Origin: CAZLIC01 sp964559535
GTDB lineage: Bacteria > Pseudomonadota > Alphaproteobacteria > Rhodobacterales > Rhodobacteraceae
NCBI GenBank assembly: GCA_964559535.1
Contig: CAZLIC010000016.1
Span: 5,066 to 69,065, forward strand
Direction: 5' to 3'
DNA: 64,000 nucleotides
Position numbers and translations under genes: made by a program
The notes under the pieces: generated by a model
The model's input: the letters and a program-made list of their open reading frames with translations, nothing else
Told to the model about the DNA's origin: nothing
Database searches by the model: none
In this document: piece after piece, positions 16,751 to 24,794 of the stretch
Numbering within the stretch: the stretch's first letter is position 1
Layout of the letters: every line of letters starts with the position of its first letter

Positions 16751-16770
16751 CTGACATGTTAGCATGACAG
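16751..16770. promoter_or_regulatory. 20-bp imperfect palindrome in the divergent promoter
   Basis: CTGACATGTTAGCATGACAG matches its own reverse complement at 16 of 20 positions. It lies between the divergent binding-protein and ATPase genes, an operator position. Its first 13 bases recur at 9416-9428 over the start of the permease gene of the same presumed transporter. Confidence 0.55.
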
Positions 16771-16825
16771 CCCGATGGACAGGCCGCGGCGGCTTCGCTA
16801 AGCCTTGGGCCAAACGGGGGGACAG

Positions 16826-17869
16826 ATGGCCGGTGTGACGATCCGCAACCTGCGCAAGGCCTACGGCGCCGTGACGGTGATCGAGAAGCTTGACCTCGAC
16901 ATCGTCGATGGCGAGTTCGTCGTGCTGGTCGGCCCTTCGGGCTGCGGCAAGTCCACGCTTTTGCGCATGATCGCGGGGCTGGAAGAGATTTCCGCGGGCG
17001 ACATCCGCATCGGCGAGCGGCGGGTGAACAACCTGCCGCCGTCCGAGCGCGACATTGCCATGGTGTTCCAGAACTATGCGCTCTACCCGCACAAGACGGT
17101 CGCGGCCAACATGGGCTTCGCGCTGAAGATGAAGGGCGAGGACAAGGCGCTGGTCCGCCAGAAGGTGGAACGCGCCGCCGGCATCCTGGGCCTGACGCCG
17201 TACCTTGACCGTTACCCCCGCGCGCTGTCGGGCGGGCAGCGGCAGCGCGTGGCCATGGGCCGCGCCATCGTCCGCGACCCGCAGGTGTTCCTGTTCGACG
17301 AACCGCTGTCGAACCTGGACGCCAAGCTGCGCGTGCAGATGCGCACCGAAATCCGCGAGTTGCACCAGCGGCTGAAGACCACCACTGTCTACGTCACGCA
17401 TGACCAGATCGAAGCGATGACGATGGCCGACAAGATCGTGGTGCTGCAGGCGGGCCGGATCGAGCAGGTGGGCGCGCCGCTGGACCTGTACGACCGCCCG
17501 GCGAACACCTTTGTTGCGGGCTTCATCGGCTCGCCCGCGATGAACATGCTGCCCGCCACGGTTTCGCGCGGGCAGATCACCATAGGCGAAATCCCCGTCG
17601 CCCCCGCGGGCGGCCTTGCCGAAGGGCAGGCCATCACGCTGGGCGTGCGCCCCGAACACCTGGCACCCGCCGATGCCGGGCTGGACTGCACCGTGGCCGT
17701 GGTGGAACCCACCGGCTCGGAAACCCACGTTGTGTTGCGCTGGAATGACCGCGACCTGACCGCGCTGTTCCGCGACCGCGTCGCCTTCCGCACCGGCGAC
17801 GCGCTGACCGTCGCGCCCGACCCCCAGACCCTGCACCGCTTCGACGCCCGTACGGGGATACGCCTGTGA
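16826..17869 (+). CDS. carbohydrate ABC transporter ATP-binding protein (UgpC/MalK type)
   Basis: A 347-aa ATPase. Walker A is GPSGCGKSTLLRM, the signature LSGGQRQRVAMGRAIV, Walker B VFLFDEPLSNLD, and the switch histidine lies in VYVTHDQIEAMT. A C-terminal TOBE region follows (GVRPEHLAPADAGL). The start at 16826 (MAGVTIRNLRKAYG) is preferred to a codon at 16805. It should energise the permeases at 7378-9422 with the binding protein at 14970. Its stop overlaps the next start (GTGA), so the next genes are cotranscribed. Confidence 0.93.
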   Translation: MAGVTIRNLRKAYGAVTVIEKLDLDIVDGEFVVLVGPSGCGKSTLLRMIAGLEEISAGDIRIGERRVNNLPPSERDIAMVFQNYALYPHKTVAANMGFALKMKGEDKALVRQKVERAAGILGLTPYLDRYPRALSGGQRQRVAMGRAIVRDPQVFLFDEPLSNLDAKLRVQMRTEIRELHQRLKTTTVYVTHDQIEAMTMADKIVVLQAGRIEQVGAPLDLYDRPANTFVAGFIGSPAMNMLPATVSRGQITIGEIPVAPAGGLAEGQAITLGVRPEHLAPADAGLDCTVAVVEPTGSETHVVLRWNDRDLTALFRDRVAFRTGDALTVAPDPQTLHRFDARTGIRL

Positions 17870-18507
17870 CACGCACTGTCCTTCTCTACGGCGATTCGAA
17901 CACCCACGGCACCCTGGCGCTGGCGCATCTTGACGACCGCCGCCGCCTGCCCCGCGCCGACCGGTGGCCCGGCGTTCTGGCCGCGGCCCTGCCCGGCTGG
18001 CACGTGATCGAAGAGGGCCTGCCCGGCCGCACCACGGTGCATGACGACCCCATCGAGGGTGACCACCGCAACGGCCTGTCCGTGCTGCCCGCCATCCTGG
18101 AATCGCATCGCCCGCTGGACCTTGTGGTGCTGAAACTTGGCACCAACGACCTGAAGCCGCGCTTTGCCGTGGGCGCCATGGACATCGCGCTGTCCATCGG
18201 CCGCCTGATCCGCACTGCCGCCGCCGCGGGTTGCGGACCCGCCGGCGGGTCCCCCGCCATTCTGGTCATCTGCCCGCCCCCCATTCTGGAAACCGGCTGC
18301 CTTGCCGACATGTTCGCCGGCGGCGCCGCGAAATCGCAGGCCCTGCCGCCGCTCTTGGCCGCCGAATGTGCCCGCCAGGGCGCAGCCTTCCTGGACGCAG
18401 GCAGACACATCGCCGCTGACCCGCTGGACGGCATTCACTACACTGCCGCCGCCCATGCCACCCTGGGCCACGCCGTCGCCGCCGAAATCCGCCGCCTCTG
18501 GCCCTGA
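17866..18507 (+). CDS. SGNH/GDSL-family hydrolase
   Basis: A 213-aa esterase-type protein. Block I GDSNTHG holds the nucleophile serine, block III LGTNDLK the oxyanion asparagine, and block V DGIHYT the catalytic Asp and His. There is no signal peptide, so it acts in the cytoplasm. The GTG start overlaps the ATPase stop by four bases. Within a sugar uptake operon a deacetylase role on an acylated sugar is plausible, but the substrate is not shown. Confidence 0.9.
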   Translation: MTRTVLLYGDSNTHGTLALAHLDDRRRLPRADRWPGVLAAALPGWHVIEEGLPGRTTVHDDPIEGDHRNGLSVLPAILESHRPLDLVVLKLGTNDLKPRFAVGAMDIALSIGRLIRTAAAAGCGPAGGSPAILVICPPPILETGCLADMFAGGAAKSQALPPLLAAECARQGAAFLDAGRHIAADPLDGIHYTAAAHATLGHAVAAEIRRLWP

Positions 18508-18520
18508 CAGGAGCCCGACC

Positions 18521-18973
18521 ATGCTCAAAGGCATCGACCCCCGCCTGAACGCCGACGTCCTGCACGTGCTGCGTGCCATGGGCCACGGCGACGTGCTCAT
18601 CCTCGCCGACACCAACTTCCCAAGTGACAGCGTCGCCCGAGCCACCGTCACCGGGCAACTCTTGCGGATGGACAACCTCACCGCGGCGCAGGCCGCGCAG
18701 GCCATCCTGTCGGTCTACCCGCTGGACACCTTCGTCGACGATTTCGCGGGCCGGATGGAGGTGGTGGGCAACCCTGCCGAGATCCCGCCCGTGCAACAGG
18801 AAGTTCAGGCCGAAATCGACGCCGCCGAAGGCCGCCCGCGCGCCATGATCGGCATCGAACGCTTCGCCTTCTACGACATGGCCCGCAAATCCTATGCCGT
18901 CATCCAGACGGGCGAGCGCCGCTTCTACGGCTGCTTCATGTTCCGCAAGGGCGTGATCCCGCCCGACGCCTGA
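18521..18973 (+). CDS. RbsD/FucU-family sugar mutarotase (copy 2)
   Basis: A 150-aa RbsD/FucU protein starting MLKGIDPRLNADVLHVLRAM, with MGHGDVLILADTNFP and the C-terminal RRFYGCFMFRKGV. It is clearly related to the copy at 6827-7288 but not identical, so the locus carries two mutarotases, one at each end of the split transporter. An AGGAG site precedes the ATG. It is followed by a ribokinase, so the imported sugar may be handled as mutarotation and then phosphorylation. Confidence 0.9.
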   Translation: MLKGIDPRLNADVLHVLRAMGHGDVLILADTNFPSDSVARATVTGQLLRMDNLTAAQAAQAILSVYPLDTFVDDFAGRMEVVGNPAEIPPVQQEVQAEIDAAEGRPRAMIGIERFAFYDMARKSYAVIQTGERRFYGCFMFRKGVIPPDA

Positions 18974-19002
18974 TCCCCCGGCGCCATCCGCAAGAGGAAC
19001 CC

Positions 19003-19926
19003 ATGAAACCCATCGTCATCCTTGGCGTCTTCGTCGCCGACACCGCCTACCGCGCCGACCGCCAGCCGAAGATGGGCGAGACGATCCTTGGCCACAAGTT
19101 CGTGCTGGGGCCGGGCGGCAAGGGGTCGAACCAGGCGGTCGCCGCCGCCATGGCCGGGGGTGACACGCACATCGTCACGCGGCTGGGGGTGGACGACTTC
19201 GCCAAGCTCGCGCGCGACACCTGGGCGAAGGCGGGGGTGACGCCGCATGTGACGGATGACACCGAAAGCTACACCGGGGCGGCCTATATCTTCATCGAGG
19301 ACGCCACCGGCAACAACGCCATCATCATCGCGCCGGGCGCCGCAGGCCGGATCAACCTGCAGGACATCGAGAAGAACGCCGCGCTGATCGGCGGGGCAGG
19401 GGTGTTCATCACTCAGCTTGAACAGCCGATCCCGGCCGCGAAACGCGCGCTGGAAATCGCCCGTGCGGGCGGCGCCATCACCATCCTGAACCCGGCCCCG
19501 GCCGCGCCGCTGTCGGACGACATCCTTGCGCTCTGCGACTACGTGACCCCGAACGAGACCGAGACGGAATCGCTGACCGGCCTGCCTGTCACGACCATCG
19601 CCGAGGCCGAGAAAGCCGCCGATGCGCTGCTGGCCCGTGGCGTGGGCGCCGTCGTCGTCACGCTGGGCGAAAAGGGCGCGCTTCTGCGCGAACGGGGCGG
19701 GCGGTCCACGCTGCAGCCGGTGTTCAAGGCCGGGCCGGTGGTGGAAACCACAGGGGCGGGCGATGCCTTCAACGGCGGCTTCGCCGTGGCGCTGGCGGAA
19801 GGCCGCGATCCGGTGGATGCCGTGCGTTTCGGCTGCGCCACCGCCTCGATCAGCGTCACCCGCCCCGGCACGGCGCCCTCGATGCCGTCGCGGGCCGAGA
19901 TTGACGCGCTGATGTCACGCGGCTGA
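19003..19926 (+). CDS. rbsK: ribokinase-like PfkB sugar kinase
   Basis: A 307-aa PfkB kinase that phosphorylates ribose or a similar sugar at O5. The substrate segment LGPGGKGSNQAVAAAMAGG, the second signature PNETETESLTG and the catalytic-base motif ETTGAGDAFNGGFAVAL are all present. An AGAGGAA site lies before the ATG. It completes the ATPase-hydrolase-RbsD-kinase operon. Substrate specificity is inferred from family and neighbours; other pentoses or nucleoside sugars remain possible. Confidence 0.88.
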   Translation: MKPIVILGVFVADTAYRADRQPKMGETILGHKFVLGPGGKGSNQAVAAAMAGGDTHIVTRLGVDDFAKLARDTWAKAGVTPHVTDDTESYTGAAYIFIEDATGNNAIIIAPGAAGRINLQDIEKNAALIGGAGVFITQLEQPIPAAKRALEIARAGGAITILNPAPAAPLSDDILALCDYVTPNETETESLTGLPVTTIAEAEKAADALLARGVGAVVVTLGEKGALLRERGGRSTLQPVFKAGPVVETTGAGDAFNGGFAVALAEGRDPVDAVRFGCATASISVTRPGTAPSMPSRAEIDALMSRG

Positions 19927-19939
19927 TTGACGTACCTCA
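19924..19939. promoter_or_regulatory. probable LacI-type operator upstream of lacI
   Basis: TGATTGACGTACCTCA overlaps the end of rbsK, 35 bases before the LacI gene. It matches 12 of 16 positions of the reverse complement of the site at 21069-21084 and keeps the central CG typical of LacI-family operators. It is consistent with autoregulation. Confidence 0.45.
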
Positions 19940-19973
19940 CGCCGAACCCGATAAAGGCGGCGGGAGGAACGGC

Positions 19974-21020
19974 ATGGGCAGGCCCACGGTCATCGACATT
20001 GCGCGCGAGGCGGGGGTCAGTCTGGCCACGGTGGACCGCGTGCTGAACGCCCGCCCCGGCGTGCGCGCAAAAACCGTGTCGGCGGTGAATGACGCCATTT
20101 CCCGGCTTGGCTATGTGCGCGACATGGCGGCCGCCAACCTGGCCCGCAGCCGGAGCTACCGCATGGCCGTGGTGCTGCCCGACAGCGACAGCCAGTTCGT
20201 GCAGACCCTGACCCGCGCCCTGTCCGACGCCGCCGCACAGGCCGCCGCGGCGCGCACCGAGACCCGTATCATGCGGTTTCCGGCCGAAGACATGCACGCG
20301 CTGGCGCAGATGCTGGCCGCCCTGCCCGAGGACACCGCCGGGGTGGCCCTGATGGCCCCGGAAACGCCGGTGGTGCGCGATGCCGTCCGTGCCCTGCGCG
20401 CACGGGGAGTCCCTGTTGTCACAATGGTTTCCGACCTTCCCGCCACCGACCGCGACCATTTTGTCGGCATCGATTCGCGCGCCGCGGGGCGCACGGCGGC
20501 GGTGCTGATGGGCCGCTTCCTGGGCCCGGCGCCCGCGCAGGTGCTGGTCCTCGCGCCCTCGATGCTGCTCCGCGACGCCATCGAACGCCGCCGCGGCTTT
20601 GACGAGGTGATGCAGGCGCAGTTTCCGCAGATCGAAGTGCTGCAAACGCTGGAAACCCATGGCCGCGCCGACAACCTGGCGCAGGTGGTGGCCGAGGCGC
20701 GGCGCCATGCCGCCGCCCTGCGCGGGATTTACCTGTTGGGTTCGGGCCACCGCGCCTTGCAGGCCGCCATTGCCGCGCAAGGCCTGCGCGGCCGGGTCAC
20801 GGTCGTCGGGCACGAACTCACGCCGTTCACGCGCGATTCGCTTCTGGTCGGCGACATGGCGGCGGTGGTCACGCAGAACCTGGGCCATCTGGCCCGTTCC
20901 GCCTTCCGCGTGCTGCGCGCCAAGGCCGACCGGGCGCCACTGGATGCCGGTCAAGAGGCGCTGCGCATCGAAATCGTCATCCGCGAGAACCTTCCGGCGG
21001 ATGCCGAGACGGTGCAATAG
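19974..21020 (+). CDS. LacI-family transcriptional regulator
   Basis: A 348-aa repressor. The N-terminal helix-turn-helix is TVIDIAREAGVSLATVDRVL and the hinge helix is DMAAANLARSRS, followed by a type I periplasmic-binding-protein effector domain (FVGIDSRAAGRTAAVLMGRF, VTVVGHELTPFTRD). It stands between the sugar-kinase operon and the second ABC operon. Probable operators with a central CG lie before its own gene and before the binding-protein gene at 21185. The effector is presumably a sugar of one of these systems. Confidence 0.93.
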   Translation: MGRPTVIDIAREAGVSLATVDRVLNARPGVRAKTVSAVNDAISRLGYVRDMAAANLARSRSYRMAVVLPDSDSQFVQTLTRALSDAAAQAAAARTETRIMRFPAEDMHALAQMLAALPEDTAGVALMAPETPVVRDAVRALRARGVPVVTMVSDLPATDRDHFVGIDSRAAGRTAAVLMGRFLGPAPAQVLVLAPSMLLRDAIERRRGFDEVMQAQFPQIEVLQTLETHGRADNLAQVVAEARRHAAALRGIYLLGSGHRALQAAIAAQGLRGRVTVVGHELTPFTRDSLLVGDMAAVVTQNLGHLARSAFRVLRAKADRAPLDAGQEALRIEIVIRENLPADAETVQ

Positions 21021-21068
21021 GCAGAATTTGCTGGCATAAGTCCACTGACAAAAGGAACGGCAGAAATC

Positions 21069-21084
21069 TGAGGTACGCACCTCA
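21069..21084. promoter_or_regulatory. LacI-type operator upstream of the second ABC operon
   Basis: TGAGGTACGCACCTCA has perfect 6-bp arms around a central CG. It lies 101 bases before the binding-protein gene, just upstream of a possible promoter (-35 TTGCCC at 21093-21098, -10 TAGGAT at 21117-21122). The adjacent LacI protein is the obvious candidate to bind it. Confidence 0.6.
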
Positions 21085-21184
21085 TATTTTCCTTGCCCGA
21101 CTCGCGCCCAGCGGCCTAGGATGCGCGTCAGGAAAGGGCCCGCGTGGTGGCGCGGGACACCGGTTTCCAAACGGGAGGATCACG

Positions 21185-22501
21185 ATGAAGGTCAAACATC
21201 TGGCCGCCACGGCGGCCATGGCCGTGGCGCTTGCGTCCACTGCATCTGCCGACGAACTCACCCTCTGCTGGGCCGCCTGGGACCCGGCGAACGCGCTGGT
21301 CGAACTCTCGAAGGACTTCGAGGCGCAGACCGGCACCAAGATGAACTTCGAGTTCGTTCCCTGGCCCAACTTCGCCGACCGCATGCTGAACGAACTGAAC
21401 TCGGGCGGCCAGCTGTGCGACCTGATGATCGGCGACAGCCAATGGATCGGCGGCGCCGCCGAGAACGGCTGGTACGTCAAGCTGAACGAATTCTTCGATG
21501 CCAACGGCATCTCGATGGACGCGTTCGTTCCGGCCACCGTCACCGGCTATTCCGAATGGCCGAAGAACACGCCCAACTACTGGTCGCTGCCCGCCTTCGG
21601 TGACGTGGTCGGCTGGACCTACCGCAAGGACTGGTTCGAGCGTCCGGAAATCGCCGCCGCCTTCAAGGAAAAGTACGGCCGCGACCTGACGGCGCCCGCC
21701 ACCATGGCCGAACTGAAGGACATCGCCGAGTTCTTCCAGGGCCGTGAAATCGACGGCAAGAAGGTGTTCGGCGCCTCGCTCTACACCGAGCGTGGGTCCG
21801 AAGGCATCACCATGGGTGCCATGGACGTGCTGTATTCCTTCGGGTTCAAATACGACAACCCCGACAAGCCCTACGACATGGAGGGCTTCGTGAACTCGGA
21901 CGGCGCCGTGGCGGGCCTTGAGTTCTACAAGTCGCTCTACGATTGCTGCGTCGCGCCCGGCACCTCGAACACCTACATGGGCGAGGGGATTGACGCCTAC
22001 AAGTCGGGCCAAGTCGCGCTGCAGATGAACTTTGCCTTCACCTGGCCGGGCTTCGAGGTTGACCCCAACGTGGGCGGCGGCAAGACCGGCTATCTGGTGA
22101 ACCCCGCTGGCCCGGGCGGCGAGCGTTTCGCCCAGCTGGGCGGGCAGGGCATCAGCGTGGTGGCCAACACCGACAACATGGACGGCGCGCTGGCCTACAT
22201 CAAATGGTTCGCGCAGAAGGACGTGCAGGAAAAGTGGTGGTCGGTCGGCGGCTTCTCGTGCCTGCGCGCGGTGGTCGAGGATCCGTCCTTTGCCACCAGC
22301 CAGCCCTATGCGCAGACCTTCCTCGACTCGATGGCCATCGTGAAGGACTTCTGGGCCGAACCCGCCTACGCCTCGCTGCTGCAGGCCTCGCAGGCCCGCA
22401 TCCATGACTATGTGGTGGCCGGCAACGGCACCGCGAAAGAGGCGCTGGATGGCCTGATCGCCGACTGGACCGAAGTGTTCCAGGACGAAGGCAAGCTGTA
22501 G
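21185..22501 (+). CDS. carbohydrate/polyol ABC transporter binding protein
   Basis: A 438-aa periplasmic family 1 binding protein with a Sec signal (MKVKHLAATAAMAVALASTA, cleavage after SAD). The mature part starts LTLCWAAWDPANALVELSKD and has the hinge GDVVGWTYRKDWF. A GGAGG site lies 7 bases before the ATG. It heads an operon with two permeases, a small membrane protein, two ATPases and dihydroxyacetone kinase. Hairpins directly after it probably keep its transcript more abundant than those of the permeases. Polyol or glycoside uptake is inferred from the neighbours. Confidence 0.92.
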   Translation: MKVKHLAATAAMAVALASTASADELTLCWAAWDPANALVELSKDFEAQTGTKMNFEFVPWPNFADRMLNELNSGGQLCDLMIGDSQWIGGAAENGWYVKLNEFFDANGISMDAFVPATVTGYSEWPKNTPNYWSLPAFGDVVGWTYRKDWFERPEIAAAFKEKYGRDLTAPATMAELKDIAEFFQGREIDGKKVFGASLYTERGSEGITMGAMDVLYSFGFKYDNPDKPYDMEGFVNSDGAVAGLEFYKSLYDCCVAPGTSNTYMGEGIDAYKSGQVALQMNFAFTWPGFEVDPNVGGGKTGYLVNPAGPGGERFAQLGGQGISVVANTDNMDGALAYIKWFAQKDVQEKWWSVGGFSCLRAVVEDPSFATSQPYAQTFLDSMAIVKDFWAEPAYASLLQASQARIHDYVVAGNGTAKEALDGLIADWTEVFQDEGKL

Positions 22502-22509
22502 TCCCGGCC

Positions 22510-22531
22510 GGGGCGGGGGAAACCCCGCCCC
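22510..22531 (+). terminator. hairpin after the binding-protein gene
   Basis: Perfect 9-bp stem GGGGCGGGG with a GAAA tetraloop, eight bases after the stop codon. There is no T-run. Such hairpins between binding-protein and permease genes protect the upstream message and set expression ratios. Confidence 0.7.
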
Positions 22532-22546
22532 GTGCACCCATGCCAT

Positions 22547-22597
22547 GGCGGGGTGAACCCCGCCCTACCCCCGGTGTAGGGCGGGGTTCACCCCGCC
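22547..22597. repeat. REPIN-like pair of inverted REP units
   Basis: Two identical 22-base units in inverted orientation (22547-22568 and 22576-22597) around a 7-base spacer. Each has a GTAG head and its own 7-bp hairpin. A single unit identical to the right half lies at 6805-6826. Heads facing each other across a short spacer is the REPIN arrangement. It separates the binding-protein gene from the permease genes and may act as a second stabilising structure. Confidence 0.8.
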
Positions 22598-22645
22598 GTT
22601 TTCCGCGTATGCTGCGCGGAAACCGATTCCGAAAGTGCGACCTTC

Positions 22646-23593
22646 ATGACCGACGCCCTCTCCACCCGCATGGCCCGCGCCACGCCGCCCACGGTCGCGC
22701 GCCGCATCCGCGGCCTGTCCGACCGGACCATCGCCTGGCTGTTTGTGGCGCCGTCGATCATCCTTCTGCTGGCGATCAACATCTTCCCGCTGATCTGGAC
22801 GATCCGCCTGTCGTTCACCAATTTTGCCGCCAACAAGCCCAACGCCGAGGTCAAATGGGTCGGCCTGCGCAACTACCAGCGCATCCTGACCGACGCCGAT
22901 ACTTGGGCGAACATGCAGACAACCGCCCATTTCCTGATCTGGACCATCGTGTTCCAGGTGCTGATCGGCTTCACGCTGGCCTGGCTGATCAACCGCAAGT
23001 TCCGCGGCAACGACCTTGTCACCACGCTGATCGTGCTGCCGATGATGCTGTCGCCCGCCGTGGTGGGCAACTTCTGGACGTTCCTCTACCAGCCGCAGAT
23101 CGGCCTTGTGAACTACGCCGTCGAGTTCCTCACCGGAATTCCGGCCGGAAGCTTCTCGATGCTGGGGCCGGGCGGCTGGGCACCCTGGTCCATCATCATT
23201 GTCGACACCTGGATGTGGACGCCCTTCGTGATGCTCATCTGCCTGGCCGGCCTGCGCTCGATCCCCGACTACATCTACGAAGCGGCCGAGGTGGACCGCG
23301 CCTCGAAATGGCGCCAGTTCTGGACCATCACCGTGCCCATGGCGCTGCCGTTCCTGATGCTGGCCGTGCTGTTCCGCGGCATCGAGAACTTCAAGATGTT
23401 CGACCTTGTGGTGCTGCTGACCGGCGGCGGCCCGGGCAACGAAACCCTGCTGGCCAGCATCGACCTGAAACGCGAAGCATTCGAGAAATGGCGCACCGGC
23501 TATGCCTCGGCTTACGCCATCATCCTCTTCGTCACCGTCTTCGGCCTCGCCTCGATCTATGTGAAGGCCCTGAACAAGGTGAAGGAAAGATGA
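22646..23593 (+). CDS. sugar/polyol ABC transporter permease, MalF/UgpA type
   Basis: A 315-aa permease with six helices. The first helix follows TIAWLFVAPSIILLLAIN, and the EAA loop is EAAEVDRASKWRQFWTITV. ENFKMFDLVVLLTGGGPGN is the conserved CUT1 segment before the last helices. Its stop overlaps the start of the next permease by four bases. It lies 144 bases after the binding protein, across the hairpin and REPIN region. Confidence 0.92.
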   Translation: MTDALSTRMARATPPTVARRIRGLSDRTIAWLFVAPSIILLLAINIFPLIWTIRLSFTNFAANKPNAEVKWVGLRNYQRILTDADTWANMQTTAHFLIWTIVFQVLIGFTLAWLINRKFRGNDLVTTLIVLPMMLSPAVVGNFWTFLYQPQIGLVNYAVEFLTGIPAGSFSMLGPGGWAPWSIIIVDTWMWTPFVMLICLAGLRSIPDYIYEAAEVDRASKWRQFWTITVPMALPFLMLAVLFRGIENFKMFDLVVLLTGGGPGNETLLASIDLKREAFEKWRTGYASAYAIILFVTVFGLASIYVKALNKVKER

Positions 23594-24534
23594 GCGCCTA
23601 CTCCGTCACCGAACCCTCGCGCGCGTCCAAGCTGTTTGCCGGCGCGCTGGTCACGATCTACTGCATCATCACCCTCCTGCCGCTGGTCTGGATCATCTCC
23701 ACCAGCTTCAAGACCGGCCCCGATTCCATCGCCTACCCGCCCAAGGTGGTGTCGGAACTCTCGCTGCAGGGCTATGTGAACCTGTTTACCACCCAGACCC
23801 GCATCTCGCAGGAAGACTTCGCCGCCCTGCCGCCGCCCGAAACCTGGTACGACAAGATCGTGCGCGAACAGGGCACCGTCATCTCGGGCCCCTCGCGGTT
23901 CGGCGAACGCTTCCTGAACTCGGTCATCATCGGCTTCGGCTCGACCGCGCTGTCGATCTTTCTGGGCACGCTGGCGGCCTACGGCTTCTCGCGCTTCCGG
24001 GTGCCGCTGAAGGACGACCTTCTGTTCTTCATCCTGTCCACCCGGATGATGCCGCCCATCGCTGTCGCCATCCCGATCTACCTGATGTACCGCGAACTCG
24101 GCCTGTCGGACACGCACCTGGGCATGATCCTGCTCTACACGGCGGTCAATATGTCGCTGGCGGTCTGGCTGCTGAAAGGCTTCATCGACGAAATTCCGCG
24201 CGAATACGAGGAAGCTGCGCTGATCGATGGCTACACGCGGTTCCAGGCCTTCCGCAAGGTCGTGCTGCCGCAGGCCGTCACCGGCATCGCCAGTACCGCG
24301 ATCTTCTGCCTGATCTTCGCCTGGAACGAATACGCCTTCGCCGTGCTGCTCACCTCGGGCAACGCGCAGACGGCGCCGCCGTTCATTCCCACCATCCTTG
24401 CGGTCGGCGGTGGCATCGACTGGCCCGCCGTGGCTGCCGCCGCGACCCTGTTCCTGCTGCCGGTCATGGTGTTCACCATCTTCCTGCGGAAGCACCTCTT
24501 GCGCGGAATCACCTTCGGCGCGGTGCGGAAATGA
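23590..24534 (+). CDS. sugar/polyol ABC transporter permease, MalG/UgpE type
   Basis: A 314-aa permease starting MSAYSVTEPSRASKLFAG at the ATG that overlaps the upstream stop; a longer open frame running back to 22540 is a shadow of the first permease. The EAA loop is EEAALIDGYTRFQAFRKVVL and the end LRKHLLRGITFGAVRK. A long first periplasmic loop (residues 40-105) is present. It forms the heteromeric channel with the preceding permease. Confidence 0.93.
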   Translation: MSAYSVTEPSRASKLFAGALVTIYCIITLLPLVWIISTSFKTGPDSIAYPPKVVSELSLQGYVNLFTTQTRISQEDFAALPPPETWYDKIVREQGTVISGPSRFGERFLNSVIIGFGSTALSIFLGTLAAYGFSRFRVPLKDDLLFFILSTRMMPPIAVAIPIYLMYRELGLSDTHLGMILLYTAVNMSLAVWLLKGFIDEIPREYEEAALIDGYTRFQAFRKVVLPQAVTGIASTAIFCLIFAWNEYAFAVLLTSGNAQTAPPFIPTILAVGGGIDWPAVAAAATLFLLPVMVFTIFLRKHLLRGITFGAVRK

Positions 24535-24601
24535 CGAACGGCGCTGTAGCTACGGAAGCACCACAGAAACCCTACGCACCGACCACGGAAAAGCGACACC
24601 C

Positions 24602-24790
24602 ATGAACGCCTTCCTCTCCGGCCTTCTCCACCTGCGCCGCGGCCCCTGGGAAATGCTGGCCACCTGCCTGATCGCGCTGGGCGTCATCATGCTGATGCAA
24701 CCCTTCTTCCTCTGGGCTTTCACCTGGTCCTTTGTTGTCACACTTGTCGGCACGGTGATGTTCATCATCACCAGCCACTTCCCGGAGTAG
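24602..24790 (+). CDS. small two-helix membrane protein of the ABC operon
   Basis: A 62-aa protein with two hydrophobic helices (about residues 17-34 and 38-57). Known glycerol-type ABC operons such as rhizobial glpSTPQUV also carry a small membrane protein with two separate ATPases. This one has that position, between permeases and ATPases, although I cannot prove homology. It starts 67 bases after the permease and ends 4 bases before the ATPase GTG. A role in complex assembly or stability is inference. Confidence 0.7.
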   Translation: MNAFLSGLLHLRRGPWEMLATCLIALGVIMLMQPFFLWAFTWSFVVTLVGTVMFIITSHFPE

Positions 24791-24794
24791 CCCT

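Noticed and set aside
16608..16757. 50-codon N-terminal extension of the Tat-exported binding protein
   Set aside because: It would bury the twin-arginine signal; the GTG at 16607 has a strong GGGAGGA site and gives a normal signal peptide.
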